45,330 nucleotides of DNA from Methanobrevibacter sp. (GCF_017410345.1 NZ_JAFQQZ010000008.1:1-45330); one strand, 5' to 3'; shown: positions 27,348 through 37,974, numbered from the stretch's first letter. The notes: generated by a model from the sequence alone, not told the origin. Program-made: numbers and translations.

Positions 27348-29285
27348 TCATAAAAGATTTTGAATCTCTTCTCTAACAATTTTATTTACTAAACTACCAT
27401 CTGCCTTTCCTTTAAGCTTCTTCATACTCATTCCCATTAAAGGACCCATAGCCCCCATTTGACGTTCCTTGATCATGGATTCATTTTGAATAGCTATCTC
27501 ATGAATGATGTCCCTGACTTCATCTTCACTTAAAAGAGTCAGATTAGCCTCTTCAGCAACAATGTCAACATCCTCATCTGGATTTTTGCTGACTGCAATC
27601 ATCAGGTCCTTTATTGCATCCTTGGATATCTTTCCATCTTCAAGAAGTGAGAATATTTCAACTAACTTATCTTCAGTGAATATGGAAACATCAATTCTTT
27701 CTCTCTTTAAGTCCCTTAAGTCAGATACAAGTACGGAAGCTACGGTAGTTGGATCTACTTTAACTTTAGATAACAATGATTCGAAAGTGTCTCCTAAAAG
27801 TCTTCTGACTATTTGGTTTGCCAAGTCTTCAGATAACTTATATTCAGCCTTGATTCTTTCCTTTTTAGCGTCTGGAAGCTCTGGAAGGTTGTTTTTAATA
27901 GGTTCGACCATATCATCAGTGATTTGGAATAAAGGAATATCTGTTTCAAGATACATCCTGTTTGCAGTAGGAAGCGGCCTCATATATTCTGTGTTTCCAT
28001 CATCCAAAGCTTTTCTTGTTTCCTCTACAACACCATCAAATGCCATCTCAGCTCTTCTGATTACCTCATTCAATGCATTTACTGCAATATCCTCATCATG
28101 AGCCACAATAATAATTGCATCTTCAGGGTTGATTTTTAAATAATCTTTCATTGCATCGACTTCTTCAGCACAGATACCATATGCAGGAAGCTCATCAGTG
28201 TGGAAAAGACCGGAAACACCCATCTTCTTGGCATAGCTTGACAATTCAGTACCGAATCTTCTTCCTGGCTGAATCTCCTTTCCGATGAGTCCGTCAAATC
28301 CTCTCAATATTATACCTTTAATGCAATTTGCCTTTGACAATATCTTTGAGGAAGTGTCCTTGAATACTTCATCAAGGTCGTAAATGGTGTCTTCAACACT
28401 TGCATTCCTTTTGATCAATTCATCCTTGATGTCAGCAAGTGCCAATTGCCTTTGAACTTCCCTTTCAACAATTTCAGGCATTAGATCAAGGTCCTGCACA
28501 CCTTTTATTTCCACTCTTGCACCGCTTGTGATACTAATGTTTACATCCTGCCTGATTGTACCAAGACCTCTTTTCACATTAGTGCTTCTCAATACCTGAC
28601 CGATCATATAGGCAACTTCCTTGATCTGTTCAGGATGGTGCATGGAAGGGTCTGTAGTGATTTCCGCAAGAGGAATTCCTAATCTGTCAAGTCTAAATTG
28701 GGTGAACTCATCATCGGAATCAATTCTTCTTGCCGCATCCTCTTCAAGGCCTAATGATTCAATTGCCACTCTGCCGTAAGGAGTGTCCAGGTAACCGTCA
28801 GTTGCCGCAAGACCTGTTCTTTGGAAACCACCGGTGTTACTTCCATCAATTACCTGCTTTCTCATTGTATGGAATTCATCCACCATTTTCATGTTCAAAA
28901 GTGAAGCGATTGTGATACAAATATCAAGGGCTTCTCTGTTCAATGCATGAGGTGGCTCATCATCGGTTTCAACAAGACATGTGTGGTCATTGAATGACTC
29001 ATACTTAAAGGTCATGTGCCTTAATGATTCCTGAAGGGCAGCTCTGTCGATTTGACCCAATTCACTTTGGGTTGGCCTTAGGTTTCTTATTATTCCATCG
29101 TCAAATTCATCATCAGTGAGTTCTGTTGAACATGGGCAGAACAATTTATGCTTGGTATTCAATTGCTGGTGGATTTCAAGACCCATCATAAGTCCAAGCT
29201 CTTCCCAATTTCTTTCTATCTTAGGAGTTTCAGATTTATTATTCTTTTTTCCTTTGCTTGCTTTTTTAGATTTGTTTTTAGCCAT
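27348..29285 (-). CDS. gatE: Glutamyl-tRNA(Gln) amidotransferase subunit E
   Basis: 645 residues with a Lys/Ser-rich N-terminal tail of about 25, then the GatB/GatE core beginning [14 protein letters not shown], the metal-site cysteines in LFCPCSTEL, the inserted AspRS-like domain (about 270-400), and the C-terminal Yqey-like region ([20 protein letters not shown]). With GatD it converts Glu-tRNA(Gln) to Gln-tRNA(Gln); the GatDE form is confined to Archaea. It is 12 bases downstream of gatD on the same strand. GGGGTGGTAG precedes ATG 29285. Confidence 0.95.
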   Translation of the reverse strand: MAKNKSKKASKGKKNNKSETPKIERNWEELGLMMGLEIHQQLNTKHKLFCPCSTELTDDEFDDGIIRNLRPTQSELGQIDRAALQESLRHMTFKYESFNDHTCLVETDDEPPHALNREALDICITIASLLNMKMVDEFHTMRKQVIDGSNTGGFQRTGLAATDGYLDTPYGRVAIESLGLEEDAARRIDSDDEFTQFRLDRLGIPLAEITTDPSMHHPEQIKEVAYMIGQVLRSTNVKRGLGTIRQDVNISITSGARVEIKGVQDLDLMPEIVEREVQRQLALADIKDELIKRNASVEDTIYDLDEVFKDTSSKILSKANCIKGIILRGFDGLIGKEIQPGRRFGTELSSYAKKMGVSGLFHTDELPAYGICAEEVDAMKDYLKINPEDAIIIVAHDEDIAVNALNEVIRRAEMAFDGVVEETRKALDDGNTEYMRPLPTANRMYLETDIPLFQITDDMVEPIKNNLPELPDAKKERIKAEYKLSEDLANQIVRRLLGDTFESLLSKVKVDPTTVASVLVSDLRDLKRERIDVSIFTEDKLVEIFSLLEDGKISKDAIKDLMIAVSKNPDEDVDIVAEEANLTLLSEDEVRDIIHEIAIQNESMIKERQMGAMGPLMGMSMKKLKGKADGSLVNKIVREEIQNLL

Positions 29286-29297
29286 CTTCTACCACCC

Positions 29298-30605
29298 CTA
29301 ATTCAAGAAATACTTAAGTGAAGAACTTTCATTCAATTCTCCAGCAACATTGGTTTGAATAATCCTTTTAACTTCATCCACACTTTCGCTTTGGCCTAAC
29401 GCCCAAGCCAATTTCACATAAGCGGTTTCAGGAGTCATGTCCATACCTGAAATCACACCGGCATCCAGCAAGAGTCTTCCAGTACTGTAAACGTTCATGT
29501 TTATTGTACCATATAGACATTGGGAAGTCATTACAACAGGAATGCCCTCATCATTTGCCCTTTGCAATGAATCTATCATATAATCAGGAACATGTCCAAG
29601 ACCTGTTCCTTCAACAAGCAATCCTTTGTATCCCTTGTCAATATGATAATCAATTATCTCGGACTCAATTCCAGGGAATGATTTGATCAAGGCAACTTTG
29701 CTTTCTATATCTGTAAACAATTCAAGCCCGTTTTCTCCACGTTTTGTGTATGGGAGATTGACTGATTTCACTTTACCGTCCCTTAAGAGAGCTATCGGTT
29801 CGCTATCAATGCTTCTGAAGGTATCCCTTCTGCTTGTATGCATCTTGCGAACTTTAGTTCCCTTATGAAGTGCACAGTCGCCATCATCCAATGAATTGTG
29901 CATCAATACTGTAACTTCTGCAATGTCTGACAAGGCGGCTCCACATGAGTTGTATATGTTTAGGAAAGCATCAGTTGAAGGCCTGTCTGAACTTCTTTGA
30001 GCACCTGTTATTACAATAGGGACCGGTGTCTTGACCATGAAGCTCAATGCGGCTGAAGTGTAATGCATGGTATCTGTACCATGGGCAATCACTATACCGT
30101 CAGCGCCATTGTTTATGTCATCAGCGATGGACTCTGCAGCCTTTACCCAGTATTCGGGCCTCATGTTTTCAGACAAGATGTTATACAATGCCTTCACATC
30201 ATAATTGGCAAGATCCAAAAGCTCAGGATTAGCCCTTAACAAGTCTTCTGCGGTGAATTTAGGGTGAACAGCTCCAGTCTTATAATCAATGATTGAAGAA
30301 ACTGTACCACCAGTAGATATAATGGATATATTTGATTTGTTAGGGTCCTTCTCTATAGTGTCCCCTTCAAATCCTATCTTAGGCTGGTCTCCCTTTTCAA
30401 TAAGCTCAATTGTTGCAGATTCGATATTCACTCCAACATTATAACCGCTGTCAAGTTTAATTACAATATAAGCGTCCTTTGCGTCTTCAGACCTGTCAAG
30501 CAATATTCCCTCATAGGAAATATCCTCTTTTGTTACCTTTATTGTATCTCCAACGGTAACATTGGCCTTATCCAAAAACTCTTTAGAAATTTCTTTATAA
30601 GTCAT
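29298..30605 (-). CDS. gatD: Glutamyl-tRNA(Gln) amidotransferase subunit D
   Basis: 435 residues: an N-terminal barrel domain (1-90), then an L-asparaginase I-type fold with the nucleophile Thr in ISTGGTVSS and the second catalytic motif [10 protein letters not shown]. It hydrolyses glutamine and passes ammonia to GatE. It is the first gene of the gatDE pair; AGAGGAATCA lies before ATG 30605, and AT-rich promoter sequence is shared with the divergent channel-like gene. Confidence 0.95.
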   Translation of the reverse strand: MTYKEISKEFLDKANVTVGDTIKVTKEDISYEGILLDRSEDAKDAYIVIKLDSGYNVGVNIESATIELIEKGDQPKIGFEGDTIEKDPNKSNISIISTGGTVSSIIDYKTGAVHPKFTAEDLLRANPELLDLANYDVKALYNILSENMRPEYWVKAAESIADDINNGADGIVIAHGTDTMHYTSAALSFMVKTPVPIVITGAQRSSDRPSTDAFLNIYNSCGAALSDIAEVTVLMHNSLDDGDCALHKGTKVRKMHTSRRDTFRSIDSEPIALLRDGKVKSVNLPYTKRGENGLELFTDIESKVALIKSFPGIESEIIDYHIDKGYKGLLVEGTGLGHVPDYMIDSLQRANDEGIPVVMTSQCLYGTINMNVYSTGRLLLDAGVISGMDMTPETAYVKLAWALGQSESVDEVKRIIQTNVAGELNESSSLKYFLN

Positions 30606-30899
30606 TTGATTCCTCTTAATCTTTTTGAATTTATAATATTAATTAGTATAATTGAATAGATTTGTAATCATTTAAAAATCTATATTATATCTAAATATAT
30701 TAATTAAAGTATATAATATTTAGTTTGTAACTCCATTTTTTGCGATTGGAAAAGCTAGTCTCACCAAATCAATATGCATATGAACATATGATGAAAAAAA
30801 TTTTAATTATTCCAATATTAGAAAATAAACAATAACAATCATTAAAAAATATTCATATTTATTTACAATGAAATATAAATACATTATCAAGTGATAAGC
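30606..30899. promoter_or_regulatory. Divergent gatD / channel-gene intergenic region
   Basis: 294 bases without a gene. Several TATA-like tracts (around 30685-30720) could serve gatD on the minus strand. For the + gene, the A/T tract around 30855-30880 is the nearest candidate. Two CATATG hexamers two bases apart (30776-30789) form a small palindromic pair. A 12-base ACTCCATTTTTT (30730-30741) recurs exactly at 31978-31989. No RNA gene seen. Confidence 0.35.
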
Positions 30900-31721
30900 A
30901 TGGAATTAATTAACTATATAAGCCAAATAATCGTTTCAGTAGGAATATTCATCATACTGTGTTTCATAGGAGAGCAATTGAAGAAGATAGTGTTGAAACA
31001 TAAGGAAAGCATAATGGATCCTAAGGAATATTTCCCTAAGGAAGAGATCCTGTCATTAAAGCAAGTCTATTATCTGATTCTAATCCTGTTCATATACATC
31101 TGCATCTTAAACTTCTTTTTTGACAGATTCTCTGCAGTCAGCGGCGAATTACTTATAATTAATTCCTTAATAGACATTATCATATCACTATATCTTGTAA
31201 TAACCTTCTTTGAAAAATCAGCAAAAGGGAGAATACTCATCATATTCCTAATGCCTTTGGTATCCATATCCACTCTTGCATTTGGAGAATCCTTACTTGG
31301 ATATTGGGACTTCATCCGTATTCCGGCATTGCTATATTTGGTTGGGGATATCTATAACAGGTTCTTAAGGTTCACTGATAAGAATAATTTGGGAAAACTT
31401 ATTCTGATTTTGGTAAGCATCATCTTCACCTGTCTCGTTCTGACAATATTTTTAGAGAGTCAAAACCCTATTAACTCTTTGGCTATGGTTTCAAATGCCT
31501 TTACAAGCAATGGTTATGCCGTTTTAGGTAGCACCACTTCTGGGGTATTGACAAGCACTTTCCTGGTTTGGAGCGGTTATATAATTTCTGGAGTGGGTAC
31601 CGCCACATTGGCTGCGGCAATCGTTCACAGAAACTCCAATAAGAAATTTGAAAGATTAGAAGAAAAGATCGACAATTTAGAAAGAATGCTCAGCGAATCC
31701 CAAAAAGAAAAAGATCAGTAA
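30900..31721 (+). CDS. Channel-like membrane protein with single pore loop and coiled-coil tail
   Basis: 273 residues. About six hydrophobic helices are followed by a pore-like loop, then TSNGYA (202-207) where a potassium channel would have T-x-GYG, a last helix (218-242) and a charged coiled coil (about 246-270, LEEKIDNLERML). The order fits the tetrameric cation channel superfamily (Ion_trans_2-like), but the filter is not canonical and also resembles the NAGF/TGGF loops of Trk/Ktr transporters. No S4-type arginine ladder is evident. The frame opens at GTG 30891, but that GTG is inside the ribosome binding site (GTGATAAGC), so ATG 30900 is preferred. Family assignment is tentative. Confidence 0.6.
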   Translation: MELINYISQIIVSVGIFIILCFIGEQLKKIVLKHKESIMDPKEYFPKEEILSLKQVYYLILILFIYICILNFFFDRFSAVSGELLIINSLIDIIISLYLVITFFEKSAKGRILIIFLMPLVSISTLAFGESLLGYWDFIRIPALLYLVGDIYNRFLRFTDKNNLGKLILILVSIIFTCLVLTIFLESQNPINSLAMVSNAFTSNGYAVLGSTTSGVLTSTFLVWSGYIISGVGTATLAAAIVHRNSNKKFERLEEKIDNLERMLSESQKEKDQ

Positions 31722-31766
31722 AAATGATTGAAAACTAGAAAAATAGAATTTTAAAAAGAATTAAAG

Positions 31767-31793
31767 AATTAAGTTTTTTTAAAAAACTTAATT
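31767..31793. terminator. 27-base near-perfect palindrome after the channel gene
   Basis: AATTAAGTTTTTT (31767-31779) and AAAAAACTTAATT (31781-31793) are perfect 13-base arms around one central T, 45 bases after the channel gene stop. It provides T-runs on both strands and can fold into a hairpin, so a bidirectional terminator is the simplest reading; an operator is the alternative. Confidence 0.55.
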
Positions 31794-31881
31794 GAAAAAA
31801 TAATAAAAATAATAGTTACATCTATTATTCAATGAAAAACATAGTACTTTTGTACATGCAAATAGTATCATTACATACAGC

Positions 31882-31971
31882 TTATATGTAATCGAGGATG
31901 ATATCTCCTTCGTTTAGGAAAACTAACATTCCTAAAAATACTAAGAAACTAAAAAATACAGTCATAAACAT
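31882..31971 (-). CDS. Possible 29-aa hydrophobic peptide gene
   Basis: An ATG at 31971 on the minus strand opens 29 codons to TAA at 31882. The product is one hydrophobic helix (Phe/Leu/Val-rich, residues 1-19) followed by a polar acidic end (NEGDIILDYI). TGGAG lies seven bases before the ATG, a proper ribosome binding site, and a TATATAAAT-type element lies about 100 bases further upstream at 32072-32081. It stands alone in a 556-base interval. Too short for composition-based support, so treat it as a candidate only. Confidence 0.35.
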   Translation of the reverse strand: MFMTVFFSFLVFLGMLVFLNEGDIILDYI

Positions 31972-32102
31972 TTAGCGACTCCATTTTTTAAGTCCTATAA
32001 TTTTATAGAACATAAAATGATATAATTTTAATTCTAAAATCATATCTTAACTAATATTATTAACAATCTAGTATATAAATACATACTATTTAAATCCCTC
32101 TA

Positions 32103-32137
32103 ATTGTTCGTTATTTCTCAATTAAACAACGAACAAT
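32103..32137. repeat. Perfect 10-base inverted repeat
   Basis: ATTGTTCGTT at 32103-32112 pairs with AACGAACAAT at 32128-32137, separated by 15 bases. The arms contain CG steps, rare in the surrounding A/T desert. It lies about 20 bases upstream (minus sense) of the TATA-like element at 32072-32081, a position suited to an operator, or it could be an RNA hairpin at the nadE 3' end. Confidence 0.6.
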
Positions 32138-32163
32138 CATTTATTTTTGAAAAAAATCGTGTT

Positions 32164-32229
32164 AAATCATTACAAATAATTATAAATCGTTACAAATAAT
32201 TATAAATCATTATAAATATTACAAATCAT
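32164..32229. repeat. 20-base tandem repeats downstream of nadE
   Basis: AAATCATTACAAATAATTAT (32164-32183) is followed directly by AAATCGTTACAAATAATTAT (32184-32203, one difference), then a degenerate third copy beginning AAATCATTATAAAT. There is no spacer between units, so this is a short tandem array and not a CRISPR. Confidence 0.75.
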
Positions 32230-32277
32230 AAAAAAACAGATGAAAAAATAATACTTTTTTTAAATCAAATATCCCAA

Positions 32278-33003
32278 TTAATCTTGTTTATATTCAAAAC
32301 TTGGCATAAGCTCCAACTTGAATTTATTCAGATCATGGAGGTAATCGATTCTATCTTTTGTGTTTTTATCACTAATTTCACCGGTCCGTATGTATCTATC
32401 CAATACATCATATGTAAATCCAAGCTTCTCTTCATCAGATTGATCGGAGAGTCCATCAATCGGCACTTTGTCAACAATCTCATTCGGTAAATTGAGGCTT
32501 CTTCCTATTTCCTTAACTTCAGTTACGGTTAGGTTTGAGAGTGGACTGAAATCACCTGCACCATCACCATATCTTGTAGCATAACCTACCCAATCTTCAG
32601 AGAGATTGCAGTTGTTTGCAACCCTACCGTTATTGGATTGTGACACTGCATATAGAACAGACATTCGAATTCTTGGCGGAAGATTTATTCTTGTTTGTTC
32701 ACTTATTTCAATATCGGATTCAATCATTTGATTTAAAACACCATTGACAGCATCCTTGATATTGATTATATAATGCCTGATGTCAAGATGACTTACAAGA
32801 AGCTTTGCAAAATCAATGTCTGACTGGACGTCATTAGGCATCAGCACTCCTATGACCCTCTCCTTTCCAAGAGCCTCTACACACAATGCAGCAACAACAG
32901 CGCTATCCTTGCCTCCTGAGATGCCTACAACAGCATTGCATCCTTTACCGTTTTCTTCAAAGAAGTCTTGAATCCATTTAACGCATTGCTCTTTTGCTTC
33001 CAA
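32278..33003 (-). CDS. nadE: NH3-dependent NAD+ synthetase
   Basis: The PP-loop GISGGKDSAVVAALC marks an N-type ATP pyrophosphatase. LSEDWVGYATRYGDGAGDFSPLSNLTVTEVKEIGR and VPIDGLSDQSDEEKLGFTYDVLD are the NadE substrate loops. It makes NAD+ from nicotinic acid adenine dinucleotide, ATP and ammonia. The only standard start codon at the right place is TTG 33003, but it has no ribosome binding site. A strong GAGGAG lies at 33036-33041 instead, and the frame from there reads I-T-E-N-Y-N-F-N-A before the TTG. That matches the MKNINFNA-like beginning I recall for this family, so translation may really begin at ATC 33030 or ATT 33033. Confidence 0.9.
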   Translation of the reverse strand: MEAKEQCVKWIQDFFEENGKGCNAVVGISGGKDSAVVAALCVEALGKERVIGVLMPNDVQSDIDFAKLLVSHLDIRHYIINIKDAVNGVLNQMIESDIEISEQTRINLPPRIRMSVLYAVSQSNNGRVANNCNLSEDWVGYATRYGDGAGDFSPLSNLTVTEVKEIGRSLNLPNEIVDKVPIDGLSDQSDEEKLGFTYDVLDRYIRTGEISDKNTKDRIDYLHDLNKFKLELMPSFEYKQD

Positions 33004-33303
33004 TGCATTAAAATTGTAATTTTCAGTGATAATATCTCCTCTATAAAGTTTTAAAAAATATATTCATAAAAAAAATAATTTTGCTTTCAAATAATTATTT
33101 CAATTTTTTAAATAATAAATCTTTTTAAAAAAAAATAAAATAATAAAAATGATCAAAAAATAACTAAAAGAGTAATAAAAAAATAAAATAATAAAAAAAT
33201 AAAAACAATCCAAACAATAGAAAAAAGATTAAAAAAATAAGATAATAAAAAATTGAAAAAAATAAAAAAAGAGTTAAAAAAAAGAAAAGAGAATAGAAAT
33301 TAT
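33004..33303. other. A/T-only stretch between vorA and nadE
   Basis: 300 bases. The part next to nadE carries its ribosome binding site (33036-33041) and presumably its promoter. The part from about 33110 to 33300 is almost pure A with scattered T on the + strand, giving multiple long T-runs for transcripts leaving vorA on the minus strand, hence a multi-site terminator. No gene or RNA seen. Confidence 0.5.
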
Positions 33304-34797
33304 TTATTTTCTATTTTCCCTTAACCATTCGGCTCCAGCTTCAAGAACCTTCAAGTTTACGTCAATGAGTTTTGGCTTTGCTGCAAAGGTATCCCTGATA
33401 CCGTTTTCAAATGCCTCTTTGGAAAGAATAGGGCTGTCTGCACCTAATTCCATCAAAGCACCTAAAATAGCTGTGTTCATGGCCTTTGCATTTCCAACTT
33501 CAGTTGCAATGGCTCTTGCTGGAATGGCGATGATCTCCACATCATCCTTTACGTGAAGATTGTCTTTTGTGTAGTTTCCTGCACGTGAATCATAAAGAAT
33601 GATACCTTTCTCCTTAACGTCAATTGAGTATTTCTCCAAAGCAGGCTTGTTCATTGCGATTAAAATGTCACATTCCTCAACGACAGGAGAACCGATTGTC
33701 TTTGCTGAAATGGTTACAGAACAGTTGGAGGTTCCTCCCCTTTGTTCAGGACCGTAGCTTGGATACCAGGACACTTCCTTACCTTCACTGCATGCAGCCT
33801 GTGCAAGTGTGAGTCCTGTACTCAATACTCCTTGGCCTCCGAAACCGACAATCTTGACCTTAATGTCATCGAAGTACTCTTCAACTTCCTTGATTTCCTT
33901 TGTTCTGTCGATTCCAAACACCTTATCAAGGGTTTCAATTGAGAAATCACTTACAGGCCTTTCCTTAGGTTCCCTTTCCTTGGACAAGTCCCTGAATCTT
34001 TTTACTGGGAACTCCTTGCCCATCTCATTGATCAGGAAGTCTTCAACACCTTTAACATCCCTTCTGATATTTGTCGGACAAGGTGACAATGCTTCAATGA
34101 ATGTATATCCTTTACCTTCCTTTTGAATCATCAAAGCCTTCTTAATGGCTATCTTCGCTTTTCTGATGAGTTTAGGATTTGCAAGAGAGACCCTTTCAAT
34201 GAACACAGGCGCCTTAAGGTTGTCTATAAGCTCGCACATATGTAACGGATAGCCTGCAAAGTTTGCATCCCTTCCATTTTGGCAGGTAACGGTCTTTTCA
34301 CCAATCAATGTGGTTGGTGCCATCTGTCCGCCGGTCATTCCGTAAACGGTATTGTTTACAAAGAAGACAGCAATCTTTTCTCCACGGTTAGCAGCCTGCA
34401 AGGTCTCATTCAAACCGATGGAAGCCAAGTCTCCATCTCCCTGATAGCTCATTACAATTGCATTGTCTTCAGCTCTTGAAATACCTGTAGCAACTGCAGG
34501 AGCCCTTCCGTGAGCGGTCTGCACATTTCCGCAATTGAAGTAATAATATCCGAATACTGAACATCCTACAGGAGAAATCATGACTGATCTCTCTTGAATG
34601 CCCAATTCATCCATTACCTCTGCAATTAATTTATGTAAGATACCATGACCGCAACCTGCGCAGTAATGGGTATTGTAAATGTCATTTCCTTTTCTAGGGA
34701 AGCTGTCATATAGGGATTCTGGCTTTTTAATAACTCTTTCTTCAATTTCACTTTTCTGTACCTTTTCAACGTTGTCAGTAACTTTAATATTATCCAT
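33304..34797 (-). CDS. vorA: 2-oxoisovalerate:ferredoxin oxidoreductase, fused beta-gamma subunit
   Basis: 497 residues. The first ~280 are the thiamine-diphosphate subunit: [21 protein letters not shown] for the TPP-Mg site and [12 protein letters not shown]. After a charged linker, the gamma domain begins at [15 protein letters not shown] and continues with [13 protein letters not shown]. Fusion of beta and gamma is characteristic of the Vor enzyme in Methanothermobacter, distinguishing it from Kor and Por, which keep them apart. The enzyme links branched-chain 2-oxoacids, CoA and ferredoxin, and in methanogens can run as a reductive carboxylase. The near-perfect GGGAGGTGAAAG precedes ATG 34797, 12 bases after vorB. 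Kor is the alternative. Confidence 0.85.
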   Translation of the reverse strand: MDNIKVTDNVEKVQKSEIEERVIKKPESLYDSFPRKGNDIYNTHYCAGCGHGILHKLIAEVMDELGIQERSVMISPVGCSVFGYYYFNCGNVQTAHGRAPAVATGISRAEDNAIVMSYQGDGDLASIGLNETLQAANRGEKIAVFFVNNTVYGMTGGQMAPTTLIGEKTVTCQNGRDANFAGYPLHMCELIDNLKAPVFIERVSLANPKLIRKAKIAIKKALMIQKEGKGYTFIEALSPCPTNIRRDVKGVEDFLINEMGKEFPVKRFRDLSKEREPKERPVSDFSIETLDKVFGIDRTKEIKEVEEYFDDIKVKIVGFGGQGVLSTGLTLAQAACSEGKEVSWYPSYGPEQRGGTSNCSVTISAKTIGSPVVEECDILIAMNKPALEKYSIDVKEKGIILYDSRAGNYTKDNLHVKDDVEIIAIPARAIATEVGNAKAMNTAILGALMELGADSPILSKEAFENGIRDTFAAKPKLIDVNLKVLEAGAEWLRENRK

Positions 34798-34809
34798 TCT
34801 TTCACCTCC

Positions 34810-35979
34810 CTAATCGACTACCCTATGATTATAATAATTGTCATTGTCCAATTCTTCCTGATATTCCTTATCGTTAAGGTAAGTTGCGTGATCGTAATCC
34901 TTGTCATCACTATGTACCTTGTGACGCTCGTCACTGCCTACCATCTCATAAATCTCATTAAGAATATCCTTAAGCTCAATTACATTTCCCCCCATTCTGT
35001 TGACCAAATGAACTTCATCGTAACCGGCAGCTGCCTTCACATCTTCTCTGAGTTGTCCGTTACTCATTTCAACAGAGACGAATTCAACACCTTTATCTGC
35101 CAATTCCCTGATTCTGGCTTCTGGGAATGGGAACAATGTGATCGGTCTTAAAAGGCCTAATTTAATGCCTTTTTCCCTTGCAACATCAACTGCAGTTCTT
35201 GACAGTCTGCTGCTTGTTCCATATGATACAAGTACGATTTCAGCATCCTCAACCATATACTCCTCATAATCGACTTCATTCTGTCTGATCTTTTCATATT
35301 TCTCTTGGATTTCAAAGTTGAAGTCTTCAAGCTGATTGAAATCCAGGAAAATGGAGGTGACCAAATTGTTCATGGTTTCCTTGCTGCCTCTTACAGCCCA
35401 TGAATCATCGATTTTAGGTTCAATGGCTTCAGTTGGGAATTTCAAAGGTTCAGCCATCTGACCGAGTACCGCATCGGCAAGCACGATTACAGGGTTTCTG
35501 TATTTGTTTGAAAGTTCAAATGCCTTCATTGTCAAATCACACATTTCCTGAACGCTGTTAGGTGCCAATACTATATTCCTATAGTTTCCATGACCTCCAC
35601 CTTTTACAATCTGATTGTAATCTCCCTGCTCAGGACCGATATTACCTAAACCAGGACCTGCTCTCATTACATCCACAATAACTGCAGGCAATTCAGCACC
35701 AGCTAGGAAAGTGAATCCTTCCTGCATTAAGCTGATACCAGGTCCGGATGATGCGCTCATGACTCTGTGACCAGTGGAAGCTCCACCGTAAATCATGTTT
35801 ACAGATGCCTCTTCACTTTCAGCCTGTATGAACTTTCTTCCTACCATTGGGAAATATTTGGAAGCCTCATGGAGAATCTCACTTGCAGGGGTGATCGGAT
35901 AACCGAAGAAACAATCACAGCCGGCATATAACGCTCCAATGATAACTGCTGTATTTCCTTTAACGATTTGATTACTCAT
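34810..35979 (-). CDS. vorB: 2-oxoisovalerate:ferredoxin oxidoreductase, alpha subunit
   Basis: 389 residues with the pyrimidine-binding alpha domain: [16 protein letters not shown] near the start, then [30 protein letters not shown], and the C-terminal [13 protein letters not shown] domain II. A Glu/Asp/Tyr-rich tail of about 35 residues closes it. The ATG follows the vorC stop directly, with AAAGGAGATG in the last vorC codons, so the two are coupled. It pairs with vorA and vorC in one enzyme. Confidence 0.88.
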   Translation of the reverse strand: MSNQIVKGNTAVIIGALYAGCDCFFGYPITPASEILHEASKYFPMVGRKFIQAESEEASVNMIYGGASTGHRVMSASSGPGISLMQEGFTFLAGAELPAVIVDVMRAGPGLGNIGPEQGDYNQIVKGGGHGNYRNIVLAPNSVQEMCDLTMKAFELSNKYRNPVIVLADAVLGQMAEPLKFPTEAIEPKIDDSWAVRGSKETMNNLVTSIFLDFNQLEDFNFEIQEKYEKIRQNEVDYEEYMVEDAEIVLVSYGTSSRLSRTAVDVAREKGIKLGLLRPITLFPFPEARIRELADKGVEFVSVEMSNGQLREDVKAAAGYDEVHLVNRMGGNVIELKDILNEIYEMVGSDERHKVHSDDKDYDHATYLNDKEYQEELDNDNYYNHRVVD

Positions 35980-36252
35980 TTAAGCATCTCCTTTAGGTTT
36001 TCTAGTCCTTTTAGGAATATGAACTTCGATGGCCAATGGTTCCGGACAGGTGTAATAACAATCTCCACAACCGATACAGCCTTCTCCAGTATATTCTGCA
36101 TATTGATATCCGCTGTCATTAATCTCTTCACTTAACTTAAGGCATTCCTCTTTACAGGCACTTATACATCTTAAACATGCCTTACAATTGTTTTTGCTAA
36201 TGACAGGATATGGTTTAACTTGATTTATATTCATTTTTAATTCACTATCCAT
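35980..36252 (-). CDS. vorC: 2-oxoisovalerate:ferredoxin oxidoreductase, ferredoxin-like subunit
   Basis: 90 residues with two [4Fe-4S] motifs ([11 protein letters not shown] and [12 protein letters not shown]) and a basic tail ([10 protein letters not shown]). It is the electron entry/exit subunit of the Vor complex and first gene of the vorCBA unit. The ATG at 36252 has no ribosome binding site; the in-frame ATG at 36234 (AGTGAATTAAAA upstream) would give 84 aa and is equally possible. It lies about 45 bases after the acyl-CoA synthetase gene on the same strand. Confidence 0.87.
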   Translation of the reverse strand: MDSELKMNINQVKPYPVISKNNCKACLRCISACKEECLKLSEEINDSGYQYAEYTGEGCIGCGDCYYTCPEPLAIEVHIPKRTRKPKGDA

Positions 36253-36297
36253 AAAAATTAAATTTAAATAAATTGATAAAAATTATTTTTTGATTTT

Positions 36298-37974
36298 TTA
36301 ATTATTGGTTTTTTGCTCATCCTCAGTTCTGATGATTTTCCTTTGGATTTTACCACTGATTGTTTTAGGCAATTCCTCAACAAATTCAATCATTCTTGGA
36401 TATTTGTAAGGAGCGGTTTCATGCTTTACATGATTTTGAATCTCTTTTTTAAGCTCTTCACTTGGTTCAAATCCTTTTGCAAGAACGATTGTTGCCTTAA
36501 CAATTTGGCCTCTTAATTCATCAGGGACTCCAGTAATTGCACATTCCAAAACTGAAGGGTGAGAAATAACTGCATTTTCCACTTCATACGGTCCAATACG
36601 GTAACCTGAAGACTTGATGATGTCATCATTTCTACCGACAAATGTGTAATAACCGTCTTCATCCACATAAGCTGTGTCACCACAGTGGTAATAACCCTCA
36701 TAAATCGCTTCATCAGTCTTTTCCTGATTTCTATAATATTCTTTAAATAAACCTACAGACCTGCCTTCAGATACATCAAAACAGATTTCTCCTTCAGAAC
36801 CAATATCTACACCATTTCCATCAGTATCTAAAAGATTAATCCTATATGCTGGAGATGGTTTACCTACACAGCCTGTTTTTGATTCCATCCAAATGAATGT
36901 AGCTAATGAAAGGGTAGTTTCAGTTTGGCCAAACCCTTCCTTAATTTCAAGCCCGGTGAACTCTTTAAATTTCTTAAATACTTCAGGAGGCAATGGCTCT
37001 CCTGCAGTGGTTGCATATTGAATGTCTGAAAAGTCAAATTGGGACAAGTCCTCTTTAATCAAGAATCTGTAGATTGTTGGAGGTGCACAGAAAGTATTTA
37101 CCTTGTTTTCGATAATCTTTTCCATTAAGTCCAAACCATTGAACCTTACATAGTCATATATGAATATTGCTGCACCTGCAATCCATTGACCATATAGATT
37201 ACCCCATACCGCTTTACCCCAACCTGTATCAGCAGAGGTATGGTGAACGCCGTCTTCTACAACATTATGCCAATATTTGGCAGTTATTAAGTGTCCAATT
37301 GCATAAGTGTGAGCATGTGCAACCATTTTAGGGTTTCCAGTAGTTCCGCTTGAGAAATAAATAAGGAATGTTTCATCTTCATGAGTAGCATCTTCACCAG
37401 TTGGCCTTTCAAATTCATCACTCATTTTAGCGATTTCCTTATCAAAATTAAACCAGCCTTCCTTATCAATATTTCCTACAAGAGCTTTTTTAAGCTCAAT
37501 TCCAAGCTCTTTTTCACAAGCTTCAAAATCTGGAATCAATTGATCCTCTTCAACAGACACTACCATTTTAATGCTTGCATTCTCTACCCTATATGTTATG
37601 TCATGAAGCTTTACCATATGAGTGGTTGGAATAGCTATTGCACCTATCTTATGAAGTGCAACCATACAGATCCAGAATTCATATCTATTTTTTAAGGTAA
37701 GCAATACTGCATCTCCCTTATTGATTCCTTGGGATTTAAAGAAGTTTGCAGCCTGATTGGATAATTTTTTCATATCTGAAAAGGTAAAGACCTTTTTCTC
37801 ATTGTCATCACACCAAATCAATGCGAGTTTTTCTGGGTCTATCCTTGCATACTCATCCACTACATCAAAACCAAAGTTGAAGTCCTTTGGCACATTAAAT
37901 TCAAAATTATCGTAAAAATCCTTATACGATTTAAAATCAACCCTATTTACAAAGTTTCCTAGTAAAGATGTCAT
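36298..37974 (-). CDS. AMP-forming acyl-CoA synthetase (acetyl/medium- or branched-chain type)
   Basis: 558 residues with the adenylate-forming signature [15 protein letters not shown] (about 209-223), the [11 protein letters not shown] and GFGQTET motifs, [34 protein letters not shown], and the C-terminal catalytic Lys in ISGKIQRK. It activates a carboxylic acid with ATP and CoA. The chain length is not readable. Upstream placement to vorCBA suggests branched-chain acids such as isobutyrate, isovalerate or 2-methylbutyrate, whose CoA esters Vor can reductively carboxylate. AGAGTGATATA precedes ATG 37974. Confidence 0.88.
   Translation of the reverse strand: MTSLLGNFVNRVDFKSYKDFYDNFEFNVPKDFNFGFDVVDEYARIDPEKLALIWCDDNEKKVFTFSDMKKLSNQAANFFKSQGINKGDAVLLTLKNRYEFWICMVALHKIGAIAIPTTHMVKLHDITYRVENASIKMVVSVEEDQLIPDFEACEKELGIELKKALVGNIDKEGWFNFDKEIAKMSDEFERPTGEDATHEDETFLIYFSSGTTGNPKMVAHAHTYAIGHLITAKYWHNVVEDGVHHTSADTGWGKAVWGNLYGQWIAGAAIFIYDYVRFNGLDLMEKIIENKVNTFCAPPTIYRFLIKEDLSQFDFSDIQYATTAGEPLPPEVFKKFKEFTGLEIKEGFGQTETTLSLATFIWMESKTGCVGKPSPAYRINLLDTDGNGVDIGSEGEICFDVSEGRSVGLFKEYYRNQEKTDEAIYEGYYHCGDTAYVDEDGYYTFVGRNDDIIKSSGYRIGPYEVENAVISHPSVLECAITGVPDELRGQIVKATIVLAKGFEPSEELKKEIQNHVKHETAPYKYPRMIEFVEELPKTISGKIQRKIIRTEDEQKTNN

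Larger units (their letters stand above)
31722..32277. other. 556-base interval with palindrome, inverted repeat and tandem repeats
   Basis: Between the channel gene (+) and nadE (-). From left to right it holds the 27-base palindrome, the possible 29-residue peptide on the minus strand, a TATA-like site near 32072-32081, a 10-base inverted repeat and 20-base tandem repeats next to the nadE stop. No tRNA-like or other structured RNA was recognised. The amount of ordered sequence is unusual for a gap between two unrelated genes. Confidence 0.6.

Noticed and set aside
31845-31904. + strand 19-codon frame in the interval before nadE
   Set aside because: No ribosome binding site and no notable composition; the opposite-strand 29-codon frame is better supported.
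32164-32229. Possible CRISPR array
   Set aside because: Units are directly adjacent with no unique spacers, only 20 bases long, and no cas genes lie nearby.
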